From the NCBI GenBank assembly GCA_030537735.1, contig JAUNVG010000002.1, positions 1 through 64,000 on the forward strand: a stretch of DNA of 64,000 bases. Direction: 5' to 3'. This stretch comes from Actinomycetaceae bacterium (lineage in GTDB: Bacteria > Actinomycetota > Actinomycetes > Actinomycetales > Actinomycetaceae). The notes beneath the pieces were generated by a model, which saw nothing but the letters and a program-made list of their open reading frames with translations, had not been told where the DNA came from and did no database searches. Each line of letters starts with the position of its first letter. Within the stretch, counting starts at the first letter, position 1. Of the stretch, positions 42,217 to 50,757 are shown one piece after another. The position numbers and the translations under genes were made by a program.

Positions 42217-43218
42217 CTACAGTAAATCCCTACGCAAGTCGGCCGGTGGCTGGGCGCAATACAGGGTCGGTGGAATGTCGAAAACCGTGTAGGCTCCCGC
42301 GAGGGCACGTAACTCACCACCGGCCGCCAAGCGAGCCACCGCCCGGCAAGTGGCGGTCACCATCGCACCCGTGAACTGCGGGTTCGACCCCAACGCAAGA
42401 TTAAAGTGGATCGACTGGTGCGCCCCCTGCGCGGTGGTGCCAGCGCGAATCACATCCCCGCCGTGCGGCATCTGGGCGTGGTCGCGGGCAAGTTCCTCAG
42501 CGGAAATGAACTCCACGGTGGTGTCATACGGTTCAAAATAGTTAGGCATGGTGACGATCTGTTCGCGGATGCGATCGCGATCCGCGCCCTCAGCCGCCAC
42601 CACGAAACACTCACGCCGATGCTTTTGTCGCGCCGACAAATCCCCCGCCTCGCCCTCTAAAGCGCGAGCCTTAGCGCTCTGGACTGGAACCGTGTACTGG
42701 ATGGCGCCCTCCACCCCATCGATGCGGCGAATCGCATCCGAATGACCCTGGGAAACCCCGCGCCCCCAAAACGTCGTGGTCTGCCCCTGCGGAAGGACCG
42801 CCTGAGCGATTAAACGCTGCAGGGAAAACAACCCCGGATCCCATCCGGTGGAAATCACCGACACCGTGGAGTTTTGAGTACACACCTCGTTCATGGTTTC
42901 GAAATACTGCGGGATGAGGGCGTGGTTGTCGAAAGAATCAACCGTGTTGAAAAGCGCCGCGAACTGCGGGCCCTGAGTTTGTAAATCGGTGGCGGAACCA
43001 CCACAAAGCGCGCACACATCAACCTTGCCGACATAATCCGCAGCCTGGTCCACGTGGACCGCGGGAGCGAAAAGGGTCTGCAAGGACTGCGGGTCGCGGC
43101 GGGTGAAGATCGCTACCAGTTCCAAGTCGGGGGCGGCGTGCACCGCGGCCTCCACCGCGCGCCCGAGGTTGCCGTAGCCGTTGATGGCCACACGGATGGG
43201 GGAGTTAGATTCTTGCAT
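42217..43218 (-). CDS. ddh: meso-Diaminopimelate dehydrogenase
   Basis: A 333-residue NADPH-dependent amino-acid dehydrogenase (EC 1.4.1.16). It converts tetrahydrodipicolinate plus ammonia directly to meso-diaminopimelate, bypassing the multistep succinylase route to lysine and peptidoglycan. Rossmann motif INGYGNLGRA, LCGGSATDLQTQGP, STGWDPGLFSLQR and FWGRGVSQGHSDAIRRIDGV match the Corynebacterium enzyme family closely. The ATG has AAGGAACC at 8-12 bases. It is monocistronic, convergent with the second metal importer. Ddh has a patchy distribution in actinobacteria. Confidence 0.94.
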   Translation of the reverse strand: MQESNSPIRVAINGYGNLGRAVEAAVHAAPDLELVAIFTRRDPQSLQTLFAPAVHVDQAADYVGKVDVCALCGGSATDLQTQGPQFAALFNTVDSFDNHALIPQYFETMNEVCTQNSTVSVISTGWDPGLFSLQRLIAQAVLPQGQTTTFWGRGVSQGHSDAIRRIDGVEGAIQYTVPVQSAKARALEGEAGDLSARQKHRRECFVVAAEGADRDRIREQIVTMPNYFEPYDTTVEFISAEELARDHAQMPHGGDVIRAGTTAQGAHQSIHFNLALGSNPQFTGAMVTATCRAVARLAAGGELRALAGAYTVFDIPPTLYCAQPPADLRRDLL

Positions 43219-43285
43219 CGTTAGGTTCCTTCAAGAAAATAGATTTTCGATTCCCTGATTGTGTCACTACTACCACCGAAACCGA

Positions 43286-43945
43286 CTAGTTTTGTTTCAA
43301 AATATGGGACGAGGACGTGGGGCGGGTTCGCCACCAAACCCACCAAGACAGGGCGAACCACACCCCCGAAACCCCCAAGATCGCGCCCGCAGTTACGTCA
43401 GTTAAGAAGTGCGCTCCCACGTAAATGCGGGAAAGAGCCACCAGCGACACCGCCACCGCTCCCACCACGAACCCCAGGCGCCGACGCGCTCGCGGCACCA
43501 GCACCAAGACTAACGCCGAAGCGAAAGCCGCTGCGAACGCCGTGTGACCCGAAGGGAAAGACAAGAACCCCACCTGGGGAGAGATCGGGTCCAATAGCAC
43601 CGACGCATCCGGGCGCGGGCGGCCCACCAGCGGTTTAATCACCGCGGCGAAACCCCAGCCCGCGAAAGTTAGAGCCAGCAAACCCAAAGCCAAAGCAGCG
43701 GTGCGGCGCCACCACACCACAAGGGCCGCTAAGAGCGTAAGGATTGGGGCACCCACAGGAGACAACGCCACCGCGATCACGCCAAATAACCACGACCACG
43801 GCTGGGTCTGGTTACCGGTCAGCCAGATTGATAGCAAGATCTCCTGGTTCGCCAAGTCACCGAGGCGAATTAAAAGCCCCAGGACAGCCACCAGCACAAG
43901 CAGCAGCGGAGGAACCCACAAACCACGGCGCAACCACGACGACAT
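43286..43945 (-). CDS. PAP2 superfamily membrane phosphatase
   Basis: 219 residues from ATG 43945, with about five or six hydrophobic segments. All three phosphatase motifs are present: KPLVGRPRPD, FPSGHTA and SRIYVGAHFLTDV, giving the catalytic histidine pair. Such enzymes dephosphorylate lipid phosphates, for example undecaprenyl diphosphate or phosphatidylglycerol phosphate, on the outer face of the membrane. An upstream GTG at 43957 overlaps the AGG of the probable ribosome site. It is the last gene of a minus-strand group with gluQ 18 bp upstream. Confidence 0.9.
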   Translation of the reverse strand: MSSWLRRGLWVPPLLLVLVAVLGLLIRLGDLANQEILLSIWLTGNQTQPWSWLFGVIAVALSPVGAPILTLLAALVVWWRRTAALALGLLALTFAGWGFAAVIKPLVGRPRPDASVLLDPISPQVGFLSFPSGHTAFAAAFASALVLVLVPRARRRLGFVVGAVAVSLVALSRIYVGAHFLTDVTAGAILGVSGVWFALSWWVWWRTRPTSSSHILKQN

Positions 43946-43963
43946 CGAAAAGAACACCTGCCT

Positions 43964-44869
43964 TCACGCTGACGGAGGGGTGAAAACCCACGGTTCACGC
44001 GGCATCGTCGCCGGGTCGAAAACCGCGGCGAACCCCGCGGCGTCAGCCACGTCCTCGCCCGCACCCACCGATGCCGCCAATACCGACCACACTTTTTCCA
44101 ACGACCAACCCGCGTCCAACAACTGCGGTAACGTCACCGCCCCATCGCGCTTGGCTAAACGCGCCCCCTCCGCGTTCAGCACCAGCGGAACATGAACGTA
44201 ACTGGGGGCAGGTAAACCCAACAGCGAAGCCAAATACGCCTGGGTGGGAGCGGTGAAGAGCAAATCATCACCGCGCACCACCTGGTCAACACCTTGGAAC
44301 GCGTCATCAACCACCACCGCCAGGTTGTAAGCCACCGCCCCGTCGCCGCGCTGCAACACCACGCAGTCGATCGGCTCCACCACCTCGCCGTGGAGATCGT
44401 CAACCACCGCCCAAGAATCCACGTCCGGAAGTAAACGCCACGCCGGAGCTCGACCCAAAGCCGCTAGGCGCGCCCGTGCCTGCGCGCGCTCAGAAGACGA
44501 CAGGTCGCGGCACGTACCCGGGTAGAAACCCGCGGGAGTATGGGGCGCGCGAGTGGCCGCAGCGATCTCGCGGCGCGAACAAAAACACTCAAATAAGTGG
44601 CCCGACGCGCGCAGCTTAGACAGTGCCTGTAAATGCGCGAAACGGCGAGAAGACTGCATCAAAACCTCGCCGTCCCAATCCAGACCCAGTAACTTCAAGT
44701 GCTCCACCTGGCGGGCGGCCGCGCCCTCGCGCACGCGGTCGATGTCTTCAATGCGTAAAACAAAGCGCCGAGAAGAACGCCGCGCCCATACCCAGGCCAA
44801 AGCCGCGGTGCGTAAATTCCCGATATGCATGTCCCCCGACGGGCTAGGAGCAAAACGACCAGCACTCAT
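43964..44869 (-). CDS. gluQ: Glutamyl-Q tRNA(Asp) synthetase
   Basis: 301 residues; a shortened class I glutamyl-tRNA synthetase lacking the anticodon-binding domain. It glutamylates the queuosine base in tRNA-Asp. The N-terminus reads RFAPSPSGDMHIGN (the HIGH signature), a zinc-binding Cys set is seen (CFCSRRE ... YPGTC), and the second signature is RLAKRDGAV. The length is typical for GluQ-RS. It lies in a run of four minus-strand genes after the ABC pair at 44.9-47.0 kb and just before the PAP2 gene; the grouping has no obvious functional logic. Confidence 0.93.
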   Translation of the reverse strand: MSAGRFAPSPSGDMHIGNLRTAALAWVWARRSSRRFVLRIEDIDRVREGAAARQVEHLKLLGLDWDGEVLMQSSRRFAHLQALSKLRASGHLFECFCSRREIAAATRAPHTPAGFYPGTCRDLSSSERAQARARLAALGRAPAWRLLPDVDSWAVVDDLHGEVVEPIDCVVLQRGDGAVAYNLAVVVDDAFQGVDQVVRGDDLLFTAPTQAYLASLLGLPAPSYVHVPLVLNAEGARLAKRDGAVTLPQLLDAGWSLEKVWSVLAASVGAGEDVADAAGFAAVFDPATMPREPWVFTPPSA

Positions 44870-44916
44870 GGGGAACCTTCCTAACTGAAAACGAACGCAA
44901 CTACCATTGTGCCGTA

Positions 44917-46350
44917 CTAGAGCAACCGGCTGCGCGAATCACCTGTGAGCACCTGGTCTTGGAGCGGTGCCAACCAGCGGTTCGCAACTAGAGAAGCCAC
45001 CACCGTGACTGCGAAGACCACGAAGACTAAAAACAGCGGCTCCCACGACAGTTCGGTCACCGACGTGTCAGGGAGGACCACCGCGGCTGCGCAGACCACT
45101 GCCAGAGCGAATGCTGAGAACTGGGCGCACAGCAACTGCCACAAGCGCGCTCGGTGCAACAACGTCGGATCCACCCCCAGTAAAAACAGGGTTTGTGCCT
45201 GGTCGCGCCGGTAGATGATGCCACCGGCGTGATCTAAAGAAACCGACACCAGGGAAAGTAACACCACCGCCACGCACACCAGTAACAACCCCACCACTAA
45301 GTTGCGGCGAAGGAGCTCAGCGATGAAAACCGGAACCTGGGATTGCGGCAGGTCCACCCCGTCGGTTTGGGCGATTGCTGATAAGAACTCCTGCGGCTGC
45401 GCCCCCAACGACAAGGCCATGAACATTACCAGCGCAGCAGGGCTGGCGGTTACGAAAAGAGCGCGCGAACGCGACGACAAACTCGCGCCCGCCAGCGTCA
45501 GGTCTAAACGCGAAGAACGCAGCAGGAACCGGCCTAAAACGTAAAGTAGACCCGGGCCGACGAACACCACCACCGCGGTTACCGCCGCCACCAAGGCAGT
45601 TAGATCCCCAACGAAACCCTCCGCTGATAACACCGCCTCCACCAGGGCTGACAGCGCCACCACCAGGAGCGAAACCAGAAGAGGGAAGGGAGCGAAGAAA
45701 CGGAACTCACCTGCGCCGCGGTTGCGAGAAGAATCTAAAGACGAAAACGAAAGCACCACTAGGGCTGCTCCTGCGGTTGCCACGGCCAATAAAAACACCG
45801 TGTTTAGCCACGAAGCAGACGAAATCATGACTTCCGTGGCGGAAACCACGGTTCCCTGGATCTCTAAGAGCTGCCACAGATAAAAGGAAGTGAAATACAG
45901 TAGCGTACCCGCGGCGACGCCTGCCGCGAACTGGGAAAACACCACCACTAAAACCAAAAGCCAGCCGCGAGCGCGACCCAGGCCGAATAAGCGCAGCAAA
46001 CGCAGCTGCTCCAAACGCGAACGCGCCGCCGAAGAAGCCGCCGACGCCGCTAACGACAGCGCCGGAGGGATTGTTACTAAAAATGCGAATGCGAAAACCG
46101 CCTGGTAGGAAGAGAAGAACGCCGACCCCAGTTGCGGGGAATCTAGGGCCTGGACCACCGGAGGGGAAAGCACGCTACCAGCCTGGTCGGCGCGGCGGAT
46201 AAAAAGCGAGGACGCCCCCGAAAGAAGAAGTAGGATCGCCGTCGCCACCGCGAAACCAAACACCGCAAGCACGTCTAGCCAGGACGTGCCTCGAGAAGAA
46301 CTAAAACGCGACCGCTCCAGTAGCCACGCCAACCGCGCCACCGACCTCAT
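44917..46350 (-). CDS. FtsX-like ABC permease
   Basis: 477 residues with about eight hydrophobic segments; repeated SxxLSRRRSRALF-like cytoplasmic turns (SLSSRSRALFVTASPAALVMF) suggest two FtsX-like modules in one chain. Such permeases work with LolD/MacB-type ATPases in mechanotransmission, lipid extraction or peptide export. The gene overlaps its ATPase by 4 bp and is certainly its partner. A large periplasmic MacB domain is not seen. Substrate unknown. Confidence 0.83.
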   Translation of the reverse strand: MRSVARLAWLLERSRFSSSRGTSWLDVLAVFGFAVATAILLLLSGASSLFIRRADQAGSVLSPPVVQALDSPQLGSAFFSSYQAVFAFAFLVTIPPALSLAASAASSAARSRLEQLRLLRLFGLGRARGWLLVLVVVFSQFAAGVAAGTLLYFTSFYLWQLLEIQGTVVSATEVMISSASWLNTVFLLAVATAGAALVVLSFSSLDSSRNRGAGEFRFFAPFPLLVSLLVVALSALVEAVLSAEGFVGDLTALVAAVTAVVVFVGPGLLYVLGRFLLRSSRLDLTLAGASLSSRSRALFVTASPAALVMFMALSLGAQPQEFLSAIAQTDGVDLPQSQVPVFIAELLRRNLVVGLLLVCVAVVLLSLVSVSLDHAGGIIYRRDQAQTLFLLGVDPTLLHRARLWQLLCAQFSAFALAVVCAAAVVLPDTSVTELSWEPLFLVFVVFAVTVVASLVANRWLAPLQDQVLTGDSRSRLL

Positions 46351-47021
46351 CGCAACACACCGTCCTCCAGCAGCACCTGCTTAGAACACCACTGCGCCAC
46401 GTTCGGATCGTGAGTCACCACCATTAGCGCCGCCCCCAACTGCGCGCAACGCTCCACCAGTAAACGAATCACGCTCTCACTAGTGGCCTGATCCAGCGCC
46501 CCCGTCGGTTCGTCAGCGAAAACCACTTTCGGAGAACCAACTAACGCGCGTGCCACCGTCGCCAACTGTGACTCCCCGCCAGAAAGCTGATAGCAGCGCG
46601 TCGTTGGATCGCTCTTGAAACCCACCAAGTCAAGCATTTCGCCCGCCCGGGAGTGAGCCTCAGCGCGCCGAACGCCACGCACCAACAAAGGCAGCGCCAC
46701 GTTATCTAAAACCGAAAGCTCCGAAACCAGCTGGGAATCTTGGAAAACGAAACCACAATGATCCCGACGTAACTCAGCTCGCCCCGCATCTGAAAGCGAA
46801 GTTAAATCCACCCCGTTGAAACTCACCGAACCCTGGTCGGGGCGCACAATCCCCGCCAACGTCAACAACAACGTGGTCTTGCCCGCACCCGACGGGCCCA
46901 TCACTGCCACCGACTCACCGGCGCGCAAGTGAAAATCCACACCCTTCAAAGCCGTCACCGCGCGGAACGTCTTAGAAACACGACGAGCAGTAATTAAAGC
47001 AGGAGCACTAAGAGTATCCAT
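46347..47021 (-). CDS. LolD/MacB-type ABC ATPase
   Basis: 224 residues; Walker A GPSGAGKTT, Q-loop FQDSQLVSELSVLDNV, signature LSGGESQLA and Walker B VVFADEPTGALDQ, the last being the hallmark of the LolD/FtsE subfamily. The signature Q-to-S change relative to SGGEQQR is slightly unusual. ATG 47021 is chosen over an in-frame TTG at 47036. TATAAA-like sequence lies a few bases further upstream on the minus strand. Partner of the FtsX-like permease. Confidence 0.9.
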   Translation of the reverse strand: MDTLSAPALITARRVSKTFRAVTALKGVDFHLRAGESVAVMGPSGAGKTTLLLTLAGIVRPDQGSVSFNGVDLTSLSDAGRAELRRDHCGFVFQDSQLVSELSVLDNVALPLLVRGVRRAEAHSRAGEMLDLVGFKSDPTTRCYQLSGGESQLATVARALVGSPKVVFADEPTGALDQATSESVIRLLVERCAQLGAALMVVTHDPNVAQWCSKQVLLEDGVLR

Positions 47022-47108
47022 GCCGATATTTTCCAATATTTATAAAACTAAGTCGAACCTCACCCGCCGGTTTTCAGCGCAGCAGTAAGCCAAGCGTAAA
47101 CTGGCACA

Positions 47109-47510
47109 GTGAACAACCCCAGCAAACACCTAGGACTCGCGCTCTTCCTCGGCGCCAGCGCCGGGGGAGCCATGCGGATCCTCGTCGACAGCCTCCTCAC
47201 CGGACACACCCTGGGAGGCGTCAGCGTATCAACCATCGTGGTAAACGTAACCGGTGCGTTCCTACTTGGAGCACTAATCAGCACCTGGACCAACCGGCGC
47301 CAACAAAACCCCAAATGGAACAACTATAAGATCATCTTCGGCACCGGCACCCTCGGCGGGTACACCACTTATTCCGGATTCGCCCTGGCAATAGCGCGCG
47401 AATTCACGCTCGCAGCCTGGGGAAGCGGACTACTAACAGTACTACTAGGGCTACTAGCAGCCCGCCTCGGGTGGGTCGCAAGCACCGCGGTTATGAGAAG
47501 CAGAAGATAA
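47109..47510 (+). CDS. crcB: Fluoride channel subunit CrcB/Fluc
   Basis: 133 residues with four hydrophobic segments. The GASAGGAMRI and NVTGAFLLG segments and the fluoride-lining GTGTLGGYTTYSGF motif identify a Fluc-family channel, which lets fluoride leave the cell. GTG 47109 has no ribosome site, but a TAAACT -10-like element ends 6 bases before it, so a leaderless transcript is possible. A second Fluc gene begins 4 bp downstream, suggesting a heterodimeric channel. Confidence 0.9.
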   Translation: MNNPSKHLGLALFLGASAGGAMRILVDSLLTGHTLGGVSVSTIVVNVTGAFLLGALISTWTNRRQQNPKWNNYKIIFGTGTLGGYTTYSGFALAIAREFTLAAWGSGLLTVLLGLLAARLGWVASTAVMRSRR

Positions 47511-47514
47511 CGCC

Positions 47515-47997
47515 ATGGAAATACTCGCAGCACTCGCCGTCGGCGGTGGCGCCTGGCTAAGATTCCACGCCGACCGCAAACTCGCCCCCTGGTGGAAACG
47601 CCGCCTGCAAAACGCGCCCGCCTGGATGCGACGCACCGGGCCAGGACTATCCATCCTCACCATCAACATCATTGGAAGCTTCATCGCCGGGCTCCTGTGG
47701 GGAAGTGGCGCCTTCAACCACCCCGCCGCCCCCATCATCACCACCGGGCTACTTGGAGGATGGACCACCTTTTCCTCCGCCATGACCGACGCCATTGGAG
47801 CACTAGCGCGCCACCAGCAAACCCAAATGGCGGCGGCCGTGGGCGCCGCGGCCGCGGGCACGGACCGGGCGGAACAGCCAGTGGCCGACCGGGCGGAACA
47901 GCCAGCGGCGCGAATAGTGGCGTTCCTAACACTCGCGCTCGGCGGATTCGCGCTATGCGTACTCGCCGCCGCCGCTGGAATCACGCTCACAAACTAA
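47515..47997 (+). CDS. crcB: Fluoride channel subunit CrcB/Fluc (second copy)
   Basis: 160 residues with four hydrophobic segments; family motifs are INIIGSFIAG and TTGLLGGWTTFSS. Between the third and fourth segments is an extra ~25-residue loop containing two tandem copies of DRAEQP, encoded by a 19-bp direct repeat around 47865 and 47889. It lies 4 bp after the first crcB gene; paired genes of this type encode antiparallel heterodimers. No fluoride riboswitch is seen upstream of the pair. Confidence 0.88.
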   Translation: MEILAALAVGGGAWLRFHADRKLAPWWKRRLQNAPAWMRRTGPGLSILTINIIGSFIAGLLWGSGAFNHPAAPIITTGLLGGWTTFSSAMTDAIGALARHQQTQMAAAVGAAAAGTDRAEQPVADRAEQPAARIVAFLTLALGGFALCVLAAAAGITLTN

Positions 47998-48126
47998 ACC
48001 GGTTCGCCAAGTGGACACACACGCGCACACCACGCCAAACTACCTAAACTCACAACCAGAAACCGCAACACAGATCGCGAGGCACCCCACGCCCTCGCCA
48101 CCAAAGAACCGGGGGAGGAGGACACC

Positions 48127-49152
48127 GTGACCGCAGACAACCACGCCAACCACGCCCCCGAAGCCAAAGTAATACTTAAAAACGTCACTAAAACCTACCC
48201 CCTGCGAGGCGGGAACGAAGTACACGCCCTCGAGCAAGTAAACCTGGAAATCACCGCCGGCTCCATCCACGGGATCGTGGGACAATCCGGAGCTGGGAAA
48301 TCCACGCTCATTCGCTGCCTCACCGCGCTAGAGCGCGTCAGCGAAGGACAGGTGCTAGTCGACGGCGTCAACCTCACCGGACTGCGACACACCCAACTAC
48401 GTCAAGCCAGGCGAAAAATGGGAATGGTGTTCCAATCCGCTAACCTACTCGATGCGCGCACCGCCATCGAGAACGTCGCCTACCCACTCACCCTTGCCGG
48501 AGTCGACAAGAAACAACGCCGCGCCACCGCACAACGCATGCTAGACATCGTCGGACTAGGGGACAGAGCGCACTCCTACCCCTCGCAACTATCAGGCGGA
48601 CAACGCCAGCGCGTCGGGATCGCGCGCGCCCTCGCACACAACCCCGCCGTGCTGCTGTGCGACGAACCCACCTCCGCCCTCGACGCCGAATCCACCCGGC
48701 AGATCCTGTCCCTACTCAAACAAGTACGCGACGAACTAGGGGTAACCGTCATAATCATCACTCACGAAATGAGTGTGGTAAGAGAAATCTGCGACGCCGT
48801 CACCATGCTGGAAGCTGGAAAAGTAGTCGAAACCGGCGCCATCCGTGACATTGTGGCGAAACCGTCCTCCCGCCTGGCGCAAGAACTCGTACCCATGCCA
48901 GCGCTACCAGCTAACACCAACGAGGACGTGGTCATCCTCGACACCATGTTCACCTCCCGTCCCGGCATACCCACCGGCGCCACCGTCCTATCACTAGCCT
49001 CCCGCATGGGAGCAGACGTCGCCGCCGGCACCTTCGAAACCATTGCCGACGTGCAAGTTGGGCGCCTCGCGCTCGCCGTTCCCGCCTACCACGTTGACGC
49101 CATCGTGAAAACCCTGCGCGAAAACGACATAGAAACGCAGGTGAGGAAATGA
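48127..49152 (+). CDS. metN: Methionine ABC importer, ATP-binding subunit
   Basis: 341 residues; Walker A GQSGAGKST, signature LSGGQRQRV and Walker B VLLCDEPTSALD, followed by a C-terminal NIL (ACT-like) domain (residues ~265-341) that binds methionine and inhibits transport when it is plentiful. This tail distinguishes MetN from other ATPases. A GTG start with GGGGGAGGAGG upstream, one of the best ribosome sites in the window. It overlaps metI by 4 bp. Confidence 0.95.
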   Translation: MTADNHANHAPEAKVILKNVTKTYPLRGGNEVHALEQVNLEITAGSIHGIVGQSGAGKSTLIRCLTALERVSEGQVLVDGVNLTGLRHTQLRQARRKMGMVFQSANLLDARTAIENVAYPLTLAGVDKKQRRATAQRMLDIVGLGDRAHSYPSQLSGGQRQRVGIARALAHNPAVLLCDEPTSALDAESTRQILSLLKQVRDELGVTVIIITHEMSVVREICDAVTMLEAGKVVETGAIRDIVAKPSSRLAQELVPMPALPANTNEDVVILDTMFTSRPGIPTGATVLSLASRMGADVAAGTFETIADVQVGRLALAVPAYHVDAIVKTLRENDIETQVRK

Positions 49153-49853
49153 ACGCCATAATCCCCGCCCTCGCTGACCCCAACGCCGGACGCTGGTTCT
49201 CCAACCCGGTGATTGCGCAAACCTACTGGGAAGCCGTGTGGGAAACCCTGGCCATGACCGGCTTGTCATCACTAGTCACCGTGCTACTAGGCCTACCCCT
49301 GGGACTGCTGCTAGTTGCCACCAGGCGCGACGGGCTACTACCCAACCGCAGCCTCCACCACACCCTGGCACTCATCGTCAACATCGGGCGGTCCATACCA
49401 TTCATCATCCTCATAATCGCCATCTTGCCCGTAACCCGATTCATCGCCGGATCCACCCTCGGGTGGAAAGCCGCCGTTGTGCCACTAACCATCGGAGCCA
49501 TCCCATTCTTCGCCAGGCTGGTTGAAACCGCCATCCTCGGGGTAGACGCCGGCAAAATCGAAGCCGCCCACATGATGGGGGCGCGACGCTGGCAAATCAT
49601 GGCCGGCGTGCAAGTACGCGAAGCCATGCCTGCGCTCATACAATCCATAACCGTGCTTGTCATCACCCTAGTTGGGTACTCCGCCATGGCAGGTGCCATC
49701 GGGGGCGGCGGACTAGGGCAGCTAGCCATGAACTACGGCTACCAACGCTACCAAGACGACGTCATGATACTTGCAGTAGTAGGCATACTGCTCATCGTGC
49801 AACTCATTCAAGTCATCGGCGATATGTGCAGCCGGCTGGTGGATCACCGCTAA
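49149..49853 (+). CDS. metI: Methionine ABC importer, permease
   Basis: 234 residues with five hydrophobic segments in the MetI fold. The coupling loop reads EAAHMMGARRWQIMAGVQVREAMP. The motif VGYSAMAGAIGGGGLGQLAMNYGYQRY at the end of the transmembrane region is diagnostic. The ATG overlaps the metN stop by 4 bp. Partner genes metN (upstream) and metQ (67 bp downstream) complete the D/L-methionine uptake system. Confidence 0.95.
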   Translation: MNAIIPALADPNAGRWFSNPVIAQTYWEAVWETLAMTGLSSLVTVLLGLPLGLLLVATRRDGLLPNRSLHHTLALIVNIGRSIPFIILIIAILPVTRFIAGSTLGWKAAVVPLTIGAIPFFARLVETAILGVDAGKIEAAHMMGARRWQIMAGVQVREAMPALIQSITVLVITLVGYSAMAGAIGGGGLGQLAMNYGYQRYQDDVMILAVVGILLIVQLIQVIGDMCSRLVDHR

Positions 49854-49920
49854 GCCACCACCAGCCGGGTACAGCACCGCTAGCGAGACTTAAAAACACA
49901 TTCTTGAAAGGACCAAAACC

Positions 49921-50757
49921 ATGCGTATCTCACGCCTACTTACCGTTGCCACCGCCTCCGTGGCGGCACTTGCACTAACCGCCTGCGGATCTAGCGACGA
50001 CGGCAGCCAAAGCAGCGAGGCCACCGGCGGAGCAGACACCGCCACCATAAAAGTTAGCGCCAGCCCCGTACCCCACGCCGATATACTGCGGTTCATCAAC
50101 GAAAACCTCGCAGCTGACGCCGGGCTCACCATTGAAGTAATCGAATCCACCGACTACAACATCCCCAACGAAGCCCTGCAAGCCGGCGACGTAGACGCAA
50201 ACTTCTACCAAACCGTGCCCTACCTGGAAGAAAAATCCGCCGAACGCGGATTTGAGTTCACCCCCGGCAAAGGTGTGCACTTAGAACCACTAGGGGTGTA
50301 CTCATCCAAGATTAAAGACCTCAAGGAACTCAAAGACGGCGCCCAGATCGGCATTATCGCTGACACCCAAAACCAGGCGCGCGCCCTCAAACTGCTTGCC
50401 GCCAACAACATCGTCACCCTGCCTGAAAGTGGCGACATCACCATTCACACCGTTAAAACCAACGGCGACTACAAGTTCACCGAAGTGGAAGGCGCCCAAC
50501 TCGTGCGCTCACTCGACGACGTAGATATCGCCGTCATCAACGGAAACTACGCCCAAGAAGGTGGCCTGTCCATCACCAAGGACGCCCTCGCCGCGGAAAG
50601 CCCAGAAAACAACCCCGCAGTGAACGTGCTCGTGTGGCGCAGTGCCGACAACGACAAAGAAGCCATTAAGAAGCTCGAAGAACTACTGCACTCACCTGAA
50701 GTTAAGAAGTTCATCGAACAAACCTGGCCAGACGGGTCGGTAATCCCCGCCTTCTAA
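49921..50757 (+). CDS. metQ: Methionine ABC importer, binding lipoprotein
   Basis: 278 residues with lipobox LTAC (Cys22) and a Ser/Asp-rich linker. It belongs to the NlpA/MetQ family: ASPVPHADILRF, FYQTVPYLEEK and VAVINGNYAQEGGL-like segments line the methionine pocket. AAAGGACC lies 4-10 bases before the ATG. The 3' end overlaps the convergent moeA gene by 4 bp, so no separate terminator exists on either side. Confidence 0.94.
   Translation: MRISRLLTVATASVAALALTACGSSDDGSQSSEATGGADTATIKVSASPVPHADILRFINENLAADAGLTIEVIESTDYNIPNEALQAGDVDANFYQTVPYLEEKSAERGFEFTPGKGVHLEPLGVYSSKIKDLKELKDGAQIGIIADTQNQARALKLLAANNIVTLPESGDITIHTVKTNGDYKFTEVEGAQLVRSLDDVDIAVINGNYAQEGGLSITKDALAAESPENNPAVNVLVWRSADNDKEAIKKLEELLHSPEVKKFIEQTWPDGSVIPAF

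Noticed and set aside
47037-47108. Fluoride riboswitch before crcB
   Set aside because: The 72-bp gap is too short once the promoter-like element is placed, and I see no conserved crcB-motif core.
47998-48126. SAM riboswitch before metN
   Set aside because: The gap is C/A-rich with a strong ribosome site at its end, but no convincing paired core of any SAM class is visible. A covariance search would settle it.
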